NCBI RefSeq assembly: GCF_022965805.1
Contig: NC_133104.1
Location: forward strand, 27,958,069-28,022,068
Length of the DNA: 64,000 bases
Direction: 5' to 3'
DNA from: Primulina eburnea
Taxonomy: Eukaryota > Streptophyta > Magnoliopsida > Lamiales > Gesneriaceae
The notes beneath the pieces are model-generated. The model was not told the DNA's origin. It saw only the letters and a program-made list of their open reading frames with translations, and made no database searches. Positions 22,036 through 33,575 of the stretch are shown here, piece by piece. How positions within the stretch are numbered: position 1 is the stretch's first letter; each line of letters begins with the position of its first letter. Both the position numbers and the translations under genes were made by a program.

Positions 22036-24358
22036 TGTTAGAGTAGGTGCACGTCGAGCCGAGTGTTGGCCAAGTGTTCACAATGAAACTCTATGTATAA
22101 ACAGTCTTTATTTTAATAATATTTTAAGTTATTATTTTGTCTCATCTTTATCTGTATACCCATGCTAGTTGCATTGATAAAGCCCTTGAATATACAAATA
22201 ATAGAAAGAATATGAGATGCTCAATGCTGAGTATCATGAAACTCATATTTGGAATACTGTATATTCTAAACAGTTCCTAGTCGATTCAGCCGCCGCTAAG
22301 AAGGATATAGGTCGCTCGAGTTCGAGACTAGTATCTGCGATATTATTATCATGTTTCATTGGTAGGGGATATTGTGATGTCCGAGCATGCAGATAGGTGC
22401 TCCTCGTAGAGTGCACTGAACAACCCTCCATAAAGTACTTTCCAAGTTTTTCTCACTTATCGAGTGGAAAGGTCCTAGTTTATGGTTGTACACCATTAGT
22501 CCTTACGACTTGGGACAACATTGAGACTCTATGTGCTAGAATTACACTTTGACTTGTTTACCGACTCTCATGGGGTCATCAGGTGGCAAGGTTGGGTGTT
22601 CTGTCGATGCATTGTAGTCGGGGATTCACCGCTTATCTTCGGGTATGGATATCCTATGTGTTTTCATGTGTATGTGGGTTGAAATCTCTGATCAGATTAT
22701 GGTGGTAATTATGAAAGGGGTTTCATAGATTACACCATCGATGCAACTACAACATAACACATAGTATCGATTCATTGACAATTCTCGATAAACCAATGGT
22801 TGTCGAATCGGTCGGGATATATGAGTTGAAGGGACCGTACTGTACGTTAACCATAATTGAATGGTTCTTGCAGACACTATCATTTGATACCTAGGGAATC
22901 ATGTAAGCGATGCTGCTAGGCGTTTAACATGATTGGTTGGGTACTATCAGACTTGAGTTCTGACATTCTTGTTATCAAGGAGTTGATAAGTAAGATTGGA
23001 GCAATTGGGGTATGCTCGTATAAGGACATGTTTAGTCCGAATCGCATGGAAATGTGAACCCACGGCTAGTTGTATCAATGAACCATTGAGGGCCACACAA
23101 GTGCTAGCTTTCTAGATCTCGTTGAGAAGTTAAATAGTTTAATGTGTTGAACGGCTTATAAATGAGTTTATAAGCGTAAGGAAAAATAGAAGTATGACTT
23201 CTATGAGGGAAACGTAACTTTTAATTTGTGAAAATGTTCCTAAATTAAAAGTTGGCCAATAAATGATGTATTTGAAAATTGTAATTATCATAAACATCAT
23301 TATGGACTAAATTAAATTAATTAAGTGTTGAATTAATTATACACTAGTGTGCCTAGTAGAGTGTTCCTAAATTAAAAGTTGGCCAAATAAATGATGTATT
23401 TGAGAATTGTGATTTGCATAAACATTATTATGGACTAAATTAAATTAATTCAAGTGTTGAATTAATTATACACTAATGGGCCTAGTAGAGTGTTCCTAAA
23501 TTAAAAGTTGGCCAAATAAATGATGTATTTGAAAATTGTGATTTTCATAAACATTATTATGGACTAATTTAAATTAATCAAGTGTTGAATTAATTATACA
23601 CTAGTGGGCCTAGTAGAGTCCAAATAATTAAATTAATTCAAGTGTTCAATTAATTAAATCATATTGGGTCTTGTAGAGCCCAATAGTAATATAATTATTC
23701 TACTAGTGGCTTGAGTAAATTCAAGTAATGTTTAATTAGTCTCAAATTTGTTTGGGATAATTAAATTAAGTCCTTGGATTTTAATTGTTAAAAATCAAAT
23801 AGATTTGCATGCATGGGAGGTGAAAGGTTGGGAGACAACTTTTTGTATCTCCAAGGCTTGGCATGCTAAAAGTGTTTTAGCTTTTCCCACAACCAAGACA
23901 AGTCATCCCTCTCCCATTCAAGCATGCAATGGCCGAAATTTCTCCCTCATTCTCTCCCAATTTTCTCTTCATTTTTGGTTGAGGAAATCTTGCACTTTTC
24001 TTTGAAAAATCCTCATATTTTTCTAGTGAGAAATATGAGGGGATATACCTAGTTGGTGATGGGCTTTATTTAGAGCAAGGAGTGCTCTTTGGAAGCTTGT
24101 AGAAGTTCTTGCCATACAAGAGCTAAGGTGTTTACACCTTAGTTGGAGCCATCATCAACCTCAAGAGGTTGATAGGTATGATTTCTTTACACCTTATGAA
24201 TGTCATAGTTGTGTTTTTGTATATGCTACATGCTAGTACTAGTGGTGCTCGAATTTTCTTGTAAAATCGAAATTTTGAGCTTCCGTTGCGCATTTGAACA
24301 CCCTAAAACTTTTGAGCTTCCGTTGCGCATTTGGGCACCCTAAAACCGATCCCTTTCA
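22036..24358 (+). repeat. Copia-A 3' LTR with internal triplication
   Basis: 2323 bp, starting TGTTAGAGTAGG and ending GATCCCTTTCA, followed by the TSD GGTTA. It matches the 5' LTR except for small changes, three tandem copies of a segment of about 128 bp (23235-23619) and a short duplication around 24280-24335. Confidence 0.94.
23235..23619 (+). repeat. Tandem triplication in Copia-A 3' LTR
   Basis: Units start at 23235, 23362 and 23491 with TGTTCCTAAATTAAAAG and end in CCTAGTAGAG. The 5' LTR has one unit only, so the expansion happened after, or during, insertion. Confidence 0.9.
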
Positions 24359-24363
24359 GGTTA

Positions 24364-24557
24364 GTACCACCAGATTCTTCCGTGAATGCATCTCAAAAGA
24401 AGTCACTCGCATGGCAGAATCTTTGGCCGAATTACATGTCGAAACCAGCCTATTAAGACAAAATGTTGTCTCAAATCACGCCAGAATATTGCTTGGTCAT
24501 TCAGACATCATTAAAACTGTCTCTGGTCATGATTCGGCTATTCAATCAGTCTCCACC
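24364..24557 (+). pseudogene. Sirevirus-like element segment 2: continuation of the extra 3' ORF
   Basis: Directly after the Copia-A TSD the ORF picks up as STTRFFRECISKEVTRMAES, LAELHVETSLLRQNVVSNH and HDSAIQSVST. The heptad-like spacing of hydrophobic residues suggests a coiled coil. It is cut at 24557 by the LTR that starts at 24558; its last five bases (CCACC) are the TSD. It resumes at 58048 with KVEALDSKLVNFEAKIESQS, so the pre-insertion reading frame can be followed across both insertions. Confidence 0.75.
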
Positions 24558-25164
24558 TGTGGGGACCCGGATTCTAATTCATTTCCTTAATCATTATTAA
24601 TATCAAATGAAACAATTTAAGTAATATATCTTGAAATCATCCATCACCAATAAAAATTTTGCTAAAAGAAAAGCTGGCTCAAAACATCTCGCATCAAAAC
24701 ATAAAATCAGAGTATTAATATTTTCATGCTTGACATCTTAAACTAACGTGGGCGGTCCTCGGGTCTAGCCTTCTGCTCAGTCCAAGCCTGCTCCTTGGTC
24801 GCCACCTCCTGTCTCCTCATAGACATCCTCATCTGCATCGATCAAGTCTAGTGAGTCTAAAGACTCAACAGGTATAAACTGGAAGTAACGAGTACAACAT
24901 AATAAAACCACATGCAACTTTAAAATAGTACATACATATTTGAAGCTTGGCTTTGAAATGAACTTGAACTTGCATACATACATAGACGTGCCTTAACTTG
25001 AAAGCTTTTATAAACATGCTAACATACTTGATCATACTTAAACATACACGACTTCATTTTGCATAGAGGCATGTTTCAAAGCAAGTGACCGATACATAAT
25101 AAATGCCTGATCAGACAAACCACAGTACTAGGCTGACAGGGACGTATCCACTGCCACATACATG

Positions 25165-25320
25165 AGATCCCCGTTCATGATTTAACGAGCTGGTTGGTCC
25201 CCGTTCATGATTTAACGCTTTCCAACCACGATCTAACCCGTTCATAATTTAACGGGGTGGAGAGGTCATCGGCCACGTTCACCGACTTCCAAACCCATTC
25301 ATAATTTGGTCACAAGACAT
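25165..25320 (+). repeat. Short tandem repeats, CCGTTCATGATTTAACG type
   Basis: CGTTCATGATTTAACG occurs at about 25173 and 25202, then as CGTTCATAATTTAACG and CATTCATAATTTGG at about 25239 and 25299, at roughly 30-60-bp intervals within the LTR. Confidence 0.75.
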
Positions 25321-25675
25321 TTAGCATACCTCAAAAACTTAAAATATTTTATTTTTGCAAGTCAACATACTTACTTGGCGTTGAGGGATCCGTTGGACTT
25401 CGATCGGGGCCGCTGGTGCACATACTAATGCAATTACATGTACTTACATTTCATAGCTTAGACGTAGGTACTCGTGCTCACCACCGAAGTAATTAAATTT
25501 CTTATCACGTTCTAGATCTCTCGCGCCTTGACCTCATTAAATCATTGTACTAACCCGCGACATTGAACCCGAACAATCTCTAGAAGATGTGTGCACATTT
25601 CCCAACAATAAAAGGCATACACTTACTATTAAATTTTGAAAAGAAGCAGGAACAAAATATTTGGACAGAAGGGGT

Positions 25676-25824
25676 GGCGCTCGGGCGGTGAAACTATACT
25701 GCTCGGGCGCCAGGGTCCGCGCTCGGGCGGTAACAAACTTCCGCTCGGGCGGCGAGGTTACGGGAAAAACACTCGGACAGAAAGAATGGCGCTCGGGCGG
25801 CAAAAATTTACCGCTCGGGCGCTG
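25676..25824. repeat. GGCGCTCGGGCGG dyad array
   Basis: Six or more copies of (G)CGCTCGGGCGG, or its partner CCGCTCGGGCG, in 150 bp, alternating so that imperfect hairpins can form. GGACAGAAGG (25663) and CGGACAGAAAG (25774) precede units, the same leader found by unrelated arrays elsewhere in this window. Confidence 0.88.
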
Positions 25825-26741
25825 AGTAAACTGGACTCCGCGACCCATAAATTTATACTCTCCAAATTTCGATTACACCTCCCGTGATCAACGCCCCGAG
25901 ACTCATCCTAGGACACTATGATCCATACTCGACACCATAGAATGTCTCAAACATCAACGCACCCTATACTAGCAACAAATTCGTAAACTCAAATTTCGAC
26001 ATCAAAACACTTCCTGCGGCTTCTAGTGTATTCGATTTCCTATCGACACTAAGCGACACGTCAAATAACAACCCGTCATCATACTAAGCATACCTAGACG
26101 CAACAACGATCGCATGTTGATTCCCAACAAAGCCTACAACAATAAAATCTCGAGAACACATCAATAAATATTTTTCTGAAAACACAGTTTGAGCAGTCCC
26201 ACGAAAAGCGTCATAACTCCCTCAATTTTTATCCAAATATTTCGAATTTTATGTCAAATCGAAGGTATCAAAAAGTTCTACAATTTTCAAGTGGAAGGTT
26301 TTCTCAGATTCACGGCCCAAAATTCGCAGTTTTAAGAAGAATAGTAAAAACGTGACTTAGATCTAAAAATTTTCCTTCAAAATCGATCCAGTCAATTATC
26401 CGCTCGAACTATGAACATCATACATGAATTTTACGCATAAAATAACGCAACGCGTAATATGACATGATCGAAACAGCAAAAGAGAGATTATACGTGCTTT
26501 TGATATTCAAAAATACCGTGACGACGATACCGAAGCGAAGATGACGTGAGGATTGATCTGGGACGAACGTGGCGCTAAAATCTTGAAGAAGACCAACGAA
26601 AAACTCGCTAAAAAATGTAGAAGGATGGGGCAGCTGCTTCTAGGAGTAAGAACCCTAGTAATTCTCCTCTCAAAAGTAATAAAACTGAATGAAATAAGTG
26701 TGTATGTGTGTGTTTTGATCGGTTCTAGGTGTGTGTAAAAG

Positions 26742-26759
26742 CGTGTGTGTGTGTGTGTG
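26742..26759 (+). repeat. GT microsatellite
   Basis: Nine GT repeats preceded by related TGTGTATGTGTGTG sequence from about 26697. A simple repeat inside the LTR. Confidence 0.9.
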
Positions 26760-27380
26760 ATTAGTAATTTAGGGAAAAAAAATTGTTTAATTAAATAATA
26801 AATAAAACTATTTAAAATACTAACACTCTTTAAACTTTACTAAAATCTCTCAATTAAAATAATGCACACAAAAATGCTAATTTTAAAAGTTTTAAACTTT
26901 TAAATAACTAAACACATAAATAAGGCTTTAGAATACTAAACTAAATAAATTATTTAAAATACATCTTCGTAGCTTTTAAGATAAAATACCGCATTTCAAA
27001 TTGCCAAGAATCGTCCCCGGTCATTTCCTCGATCCCGCCTCGAATGATCGCCTGAAACATGAAACTCGAAAAACATTTTAACGTGCATTGCATAAACATA
27101 ATTAATTTAAAAATAACGCTTTTAAATAATTCATGAACTACTAGGACTCGTTTTAAAATTAAATAAATGTTTTAATAATTAAATAAATGCATTTTCATAA
27201 ATTATGCATGGCTAAAACTTATTTAAAATTAATTAAATGATTTAATATTTAAACAAATATATGGATTATACGTGTACCGAATTTGGGCACTACAGCTGAA
27301 TCTTAATCTACTTCTGAGCCCGGATCTCCACGCTAATCTTGAATCTCTCATCTTCTTCATGACCCTGATCTTGTCCCACA

Positions 27381-27412
27381 TGTTGTCATGCACACATACA
27401 AACACGACAACA
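27381..27412 (-). other. Conserved U5 stem-loop, variant with a changed base pair
   Basis: TGTTGTCATG and CACGACAACA enclose a 12-nt loop. Against Gypsy-A one stem pair changes from T-A to C-G on both arms, and the neighbouring pair becomes a G-T wobble in the sense orientation. Confidence 0.65.
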
Positions 27413-27771
27413 GCCGGATAACTCCGGTGAGAATTATATTTCCAGTATAAACCAAGTATACATGCATTTCATATAAACAGATATAATAGCATGAAACAGA
27501 TATACATTTATATAATAGCATGAAACAGATATTCATAAATGTATCACAATCAGAAACATGAATCAATATCAAACTGTAAATCTATTCTGAAGATGTACCA
27601 CAATCAGGAACATGAATCGGTATCAACCAGTAAATCACACTCTGTGACTCTTAAACTTGGACTCGACTCAATCCTAATCTAGGGATCCCGATCTGAATAA
27701 GAATGTAACACCCACCTACTCTCCCGACCGCGGTGGTGGTAAGCAACATCGATACGACCAAATGTCCGGTG

Positions 27772-27914
27772 TCTTGGCATCTCCGCCAATGACTAGACCT
27801 ATCCGCCCTGGCATATCCTGCCACTGACTAGGCATATCCACCCTGGCATATCCTGCCACTGACTAGGCATATACGCCCTGGCATATCCTGTCATTAACTA
27901 GGCATATCCTGCCC
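27772..27914 (+). repeat. 36-bp tandem repeat within the gypsy LTR
   Basis: About four copies of a unit containing CTGGCATATCCTGCCACTGA and CTAGGCATATCC. The first copy is diverged and the last truncated. Gypsy-A has only a single unrelated stretch at this place, so the expansion is particular to this copy. Confidence 0.85.
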
Positions 27915-28485
27915 AAGACTCGTCACAAACACATGCTACACCATAAATAATATCCTAAGCATTAAAATCTCATTAATTTCAAATATCAATGCAATAAAAT
28001 AAAGTATGTGATTTTGGGAGACTCAAGTTAAATCAAACTCGAGTTGTGCAATCCCAAATCAACATTGATTTATACCTTTCTCTTTTCGGTCTGACGAAGT
28101 CGAACTCTCCAATTCAAATTTATCCATATCAATCTGGTAATGACAAAGGTCGAGGAGTATAATATCAATACACCAGTCAAATCAATACTAGATATAATCA
28201 GGACGCAATCAAATTCTGTTTCAACAGCATAACTGTACAATCTCGAAATATCGACAATAAAATATTAGTATATACCAATCAACAATTCATCTGATCCAAA
28301 TCTGAATAATATCAATATACCCATAAATACAGTATCAATCAGATATCAATCCCAACATCTCATAATCGATAACAACACAATTCTGATATCAAATCTCAAT
28401 CAAATCATATCTGAAAATCATAACAATTCTATACGGTAGCTGTTCTTCAATCTAGTTTTGATTACATGATGTCTACTATGTCAAG

Positions 28486-30546
28486 TGAAAGAGGATTGAT
28501 TAAGGTGTTCAAATGCGCAACGGAAGTTTCAAAATTATTTTCTAGCAAGAAAACCGAACACCTCATGTACTAGGATGTGTAGCAAATACAAAAACACAAA
28601 ATTTGACATTCATAGTGTGTTTAGAAAATATACCTATCAATCTCTTGTGATTGATGTTTGGCTCCAACCAAGTTGTAAACAACTAGGCTCTTCAATGGTA
28701 TACAATCTACAAGCTCTCCTTTTAGCACTCCTAGCTCAAATATTAAGCCCACCACCAACTAGCTAGAACCACCTTACACTTGCAATAGAAAATGTAAGGT
28801 ATTTTTCTTTGAGAAGTAAGTGTTTTCTCCAAAAATTGAAGAACAAAAATGAGGGAGAAAAGTGAGGAGAATTTCGGCCAAGTGAGGTTAGGGAGACAAG
28901 GGGGAAGACTTTTCTTGGTTGTGGAAAGAGTTAAAGCAAAAAAGTTGCATACCAAGCCTTGGTTATACAAAAAGTTGTCTCCCAACCTTTCACCCCCCAT
29001 GCATGCAAATCTATTTGGGTTATTTAACAATTAAAAAACTCATGGACTTAAATTTAATTATCTCAAACAAATTTGATACTAATTAGACATTACTTAAATT
29101 TAGTCAAACCCACTAGTTAAATAATTATTTTCTATTGAGCAGTACAAGACCCAATATTATTTAATTAATTCAACACTTGAATTAATATAATTATTTAGAC
29201 TCTACTAGGCCCACTAGTGTTTAATTAATTCAAGTAACACTTGAATTAATTTAATTTAGTCCATAATAATGTTTATGAAAATCACAATTTTCAAATACAT
29301 TATTTATTTGGACAACTTTTAATTTAGGAACACTTCCTCAAATTAAAAGTTACATTCGCCTCATAGAAGTCAAACTTCTATTTTTCATTACGCTTATAAA
29401 ATCCTTTATAAGCGTTCAACACATTGAACTATTTTACTTTTCAAAGGGATCTAGAAAGCTAGCACTTGTGTGGCCCTCAATGGTTCATTGATACAACTAG
29501 TCGTGGGTTCACATCTCTATGTGATTCGGACTAAACATGTTCTTATACGAGCATACCCCAATTGCTCCATCCTAATTATCAACTCCTTGATAACAAGAAC
29601 GTCAAAACTCAAGTCTGATAGTACCCAACCAATCATGTTAAACGCCTAGCAGCATCGCTTACATGATTCCCTAGGTATCAAATGATAGTCCCTGCAAGAA
29701 CCATTCAATTATGTTTAGCATAGAGTACGGTCTCTTCAACTCATATATCTCGACCTATTCCACAACCATTGGTATATCGAGAGTTTTCAATGAATCGATA
29801 CTATGGGTCATGTTGTAGTTGCATCGATGGTGTAATCTATGAAACCCCTTTCATAATTATCACCATACTCTGATCAGAGATTTCAAACTACATACACATG
29901 ATATCACATAGGATATCCATACCCGAAGGTAAGCGGTGAATCCCCGACTACAATGCATCGACTCCTATATGTTTCGACAGAACACCTAACCTTGCCACAT
30001 GATGACCCCATGAGACTCGGTAAACAAGTCAAAGTGTAATGCTAGCACATAGAGTCTTAATGTTGTCCCGAGTCATAAGGACTAATGGTGTACAACCATA
30101 AACTAGGACGTTTCCACTCGATAAGTGAGAACCACTTGGAAAGTCCTTTATGGAGGGTTGTTCAGTGCACTCTACCAGGAGCACCTATCTGCATGCTCGG
30201 ACATCACAATGTCCGCTACCAATGAAACATGGTACTCACATCGTAGATACTAGTCTCGAACTCCAGCGGCCTATATCCTTCTTAGCGGCAACTGAATCGA
30301 CTAGGAACTGTTTAGAATATATAGTATTGCAAATATGAGTTTCATGATACTCATCATATGAGCATCTCATATTCTTTCTACTCTTTGTATATTCAAGGAC
30401 TTTATCTATGAAACTAGCATGGGTATACAGATAAAGAAGTGCCAAAACAATAATTTCAAATATTATTAAAATAAAGACTGTTCATACATAGAGTTTCATT
30501 GTGAACACTCGGCCAACACTTGGCTCGACGTGCACCTACTCTAACA
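28486..30546 (-). repeat. Copia-B 3' LTR
   Basis: 2061 bp, homologous to the reverse complement of the Copia-A LTRs and to 55219-57262. It has a single copy of the segment triplicated in the Copia-A 3' LTR. Confidence 0.93.
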
Positions 30547-30560
30547 ATCTCCCACTTGCA
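30547..30560 (-). other. Copia-B polypurine tract
   Basis: The minus strand reads TGCAAGTGGGAGAT, the same as in Copia-A, directly next to the 3' LTR. Confidence 0.85.
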
Positions 30561-32472
30561 CTAGAGACAACTACCCATATGCTTCAAACCCATCGATTCG
30601 CGATGCTTCTCGAATAATGGTCCAGGTAAAGGCTTAGTTAGTGGATCAGCAACATTATTTACGGAGCCGACTTTGTCAATCGAAACATCTCCTCTTTCCA
30701 CAATCTCTCGGAGGATGTGGTACTTTCTCAATACATGTTTGGACTTCTGATGAGACCTTGGCTCCTTTGCTTGAGCTATAGCTCCCGTGTTGCCACACAA
30801 CACCGGGACAGGAGCAACTCCATTTGAAATGACATCCAACTCTTGGACGAAATTCCTTATCCAAACAGCCTCCTTTGCTGCATGTGATGCAGCAATTTAT
30901 TCGGCCTCTGTGCTGGAATCCATAGTACTGTCTTGATTGGAACTCTTCCAAGAGACAGCATCACCATTGAGCATGAATACAAACCCAGAGGTTGACTTCG
31001 AGTTATCGATATCGCTTTGGAAGCTAGAGTCGGTATAGCCTTCCAATTTCAGTTCTCCACCCCCATAGACCAAGAACAACCTATTGGTCCTTCTCAAATA
31101 CTTGAGGATGTCTTTCACAGCTTTCCAATGTGGAAGACCAGGGTTCGATTGATATCTACTCACTACACTTAGTGCGAAAGCCACGTCAGGACGTGTATAT
31201 ATCATCTCATACATGATGCTACCAATCGCAGATGCATAAGGAATGCTTGTCATCGTCGCTATCTCTACATCAGTCTTGGGAGACATAGACTTGGATAGGG
31301 ACACGCCATGACACATTGGTAGATGTCCTCTCTTGGACTCATCCATCGAGAACCGCTTCACGATGGTATCAATGTATGTGGACTAGGTGAGACCAAGCAA
31401 TCTTTTTGATCTATCTCTATAGATCTATATTCCCAATACAAAAGATGCTTCACCCAAGTCCTTCATCGAAAACTTACGCACTAACCATGTCTTAGTTGAT
31501 TGCAACATTTCTACATCATTCCCAATGAGTAGAATGTCATAAACATACAGCACCAGGAATGTCAAAGCACTCCCACTGACTTTCTTATACACACAGGGTT
31601 CCTCGAGATTCTTAGTAAAACCAAACTCTTTGATTGCACTATCGAATCTAAGGTTCCAACTCCTAGATGCCTACTTTAGACCATAAATAGATCTCTGAAG
31701 TTTTCATACCATATGCTCACTTCCGACAAATGTAAACCCTTCACGTTGAGACATGTAAATCTCTTCCTTAATATCCCCATTAAGAAAGGCTGTCTTGACA
31801 TCCATCTGCCATATCTCATAGTCATACCATGCAGCTATGGCTAGCAATATCCTTATGGACTTGAACATTGCAACTAGAGAAAAGGTTTCCTCAAAGTCAA
31901 CTCCTTGTCTTTGAGTATATCTTTTTGCCACCAATCGCGCCTTGAAGGTCAATACCTTCCCATCCGCCCCAAGTTTCCTCTTGTAAATCCATTTACACCC
32001 TATGGGAACAATTCCCTCAGGTGGATCCACGAGATTCCACACTTGGTTCGAATGCATGGAATTCATCTCAGATTTCCATTACTTCAAGCCACTTGGATGC
32101 ATCGGCATCAGATAACGCTTCCTTGAAGGTCCTTGGATCACATCCATGGTTAGGCTCATCATGGCTCTCTTCAAGAAGCAGACCATACCACATAGGTGGT
32201 CTCGAGACTCTCTCGTATCTTCTAGGGGCTTGTATCTCCTCTCTTGGCTCTTCGAGTGTGGGTTCTATAATTGTGGGTGTCTCTTGAACCTCTTCGAGTT
32301 CTATCATCTCCCCTTTTCTATCCAATAGAAATTTCTTTTCCAAAAAGCTTGAATCCCTAGAAACAAACACTTTTGTTTCTTGAGGATGATAGAAATAATA
32401 TCCAATTGAATTCTTTGGATATCCCACAAAGTAACATAAAATAGATCGACTATCCAATTTATCTCTCACTAC
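30561..32472 (-). pseudogene. Copia-B reverse transcriptase and RNase H, broken
   Basis: Reading down from 32469: the charged linker, GCKWIYKRKLGADGKV, GYTQ-type RQGVDFEETFSLVA, then MDVKTAFLNGDIKEEIYMSQ in one open frame (32066-31704). A TAG follows at 31673-31671 in SIYGLK. The catalytic box region near 31540 is present, but the expected YVDDILLI is altered (the DNA reads a valine-tyrosine-stop-like string). RNase H is open at 31361-30897 with YTDSSFQSDIDNSKSTSGF and stops at a TAA at 30899-30897 after SSTEAE. The C-terminus ADPLTKPLPGPLFEK lies at 30839-30561. The TAG and the TAA coincide with those of Copia-A. Confidence 0.88.
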
Positions 32473-33324
32473 CTACTTCACATAAGCAGGGCACCCCCAT
32501 ATTCTAAGATAAGAATATTTGGGTGGCTTACCCATCCATATCTCATATGGTGTCTTGTCAACTGCCTTTAAATGGACATTGTTCAACAACAGTGCCACTG
32601 TCTCGAGCGCATATACCCAAAAGGATGGCGGCAACTCCGTGAACCCCATCATAGACCGAAACATGTCCATTAAAGTCCGGTTATGACGCTCTGAAACACC
32701 ATTCAACTATGGTGTAGCGGACGGAGTCCACTGTGAGAGAATCCCATTCTCCCTAAAATACTCTTGGAACTCGGCACTCAAGTACTCACCACCTCGATCC
32801 GATCGAAGTGTCTTTATGCTTCGTCCCAACTGTTTCTCTACTTCACTTATGAATTCTTTGAACCTTCCAAAGGCTTCATACTTGTATTTCATCAAATACA
32901 CATACCCATACCTCGAAAGGTCATCGGTAAAGGTGATGAAGTAGGCATGTCCATGCTTAGTGGTGATGCTAAGCGGACCGCACACATCGGTATGGATAAA
33001 ATCCAATAACTCTTTGGCTCGCTCCACATGGCCCTTAAAGGGAATTTTGGTCGTCTTTCCTTTTAGACATGATTCACAAGTCGTGAGAGCATTAATATCA
33101 GACATATCAAACATGCTCACTCCCACTAGCTTGTTCATCCTTCTTAGAGAAATATGTCCTAATCGAGCATGCCATAATTGTGCCGAATTTAGAGTATCTT
33201 GTTTTCGTTTGTTTGTTGTTGTTATGGAATATCTTTGTATTTTAAGGTGTAGAGATCGTTTTCAAGTTTTCCAGTACCAATTAAACATTCATTCTTGTAA
33301 ATGTTGCAAACACCTTTGCTAAAT
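32473..33324 (-). pseudogene. Copia-B integrase, broken
   Basis: The zinc module region (IRHNYGMLD-like, out of frame) and LVGVSMFDM with CESCLKGK lie at 33190-33060. The core follows: TDVCGPLSITTKHGHAYF, TDDLSRYGYVYLMK and RSDRGGEYLSAE. A TAG at 32709-32707 matches Copia-A 19875. NGVSERHNRTLMDMFRSMMG and DKTPYEIWMGKPPKYSYL then continue to 32473. This copy keeps the stretch IHTDVCGPLS that is garbled in Copia-A. It is interrupted upstream by the solo LTR at 33325; the last five bases (TAAAT) are the TSD. Confidence 0.88.
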
Positions 33325-33575
33325 TGTTGCGTATTTTCACTACCACAAGTGTACGGTGTCAAGTTTTAGTACTAGTTTGAGTACAGATATCGATCCCAAG
33401 AAGAGTAATTATTTAAAATTGTATATTAATTACCATAATTGACATAGCTAAACTTTATTTAGACAAATCAAATAGTTGGTTTATAATCAATTCAAATAAA
33501 ATAACAATTCCTGTAATTCTAGCACGCAGTAGAATTTCAATGAGTAAAGCAATCTAGAGATATGATTTCGTCGAG

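Larger units (their letters stand above)
14657..24358 (+). mobile_element. Copia-A: complete Ty1/copia LTR retrotransposon
   Basis: Flanked by perfect 5-bp TSDs GGTTA (14652-14656 and 24359-24363). It has TG...CA LTRs, a tRNA-iMet-like primer site, gag, protease, integrase, RT and RNase H in copia order, and a polypurine tract. Length is 9.7 kb. It lies inside the extra 3' ORF of the Sirevirus-like element, which continues in sequence at 24364. Copia-B (28486-57262) is a sister copy in the opposite orientation. Both lack the middle of gag and share three pol stop codons. Confidence 0.95.
24558..27294 (-). repeat. Long gypsy-type LTR (Gypsy-D-like family), minus orientation
   Basis: Begins TGTGGGGACCCGG and ends GGGCACTACA. 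The GTCTAGTGAGTCTAAAGACT block at about 24847 recurs at 59334-59353 in the Gypsy-D LTR, so the two are related. No coding body is attached. The left edge has the CCACC TSD, but the matching CCACC is at 58043, not at 27295. Immediately to the right the sequence continues as the interior of a different LTR (27295 onward). It therefore appears fused to, or to have replaced, the first 200 or so bases of that LTR. Confidence 0.7.
27295..28485 (-). repeat. Gypsy LTR (Gypsy-A/B family), left part
   Basis: Homologous to the Gypsy-A 5' LTR from about 5290 onward: CACGCTAATCTTGAATCTC, the stem-loop with CAGCCGGATAACTCCGG, and further AT-rich sequence. It is interrupted at 28485 by Copia-B and continues at 57268. 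The first 200 or so bases of the LTR are replaced by the LTR that ends at 27294. The final five bases, TCAAG, are the left TSD of Copia-B. Confidence 0.85.

Noticed and set aside
25636..25887. Frames on both strands over the GGCGCTCGGGCGG array, also at 33661-34244
   Set aside because: GC-rich dyads remove stop codons in several phases at once. No conserved protein pattern.
28575..29034. Short frames recurring at 55218-55751
   Set aside because: Both lie at the same place in the Copia-B LTRs, and small indels change their length between copies.
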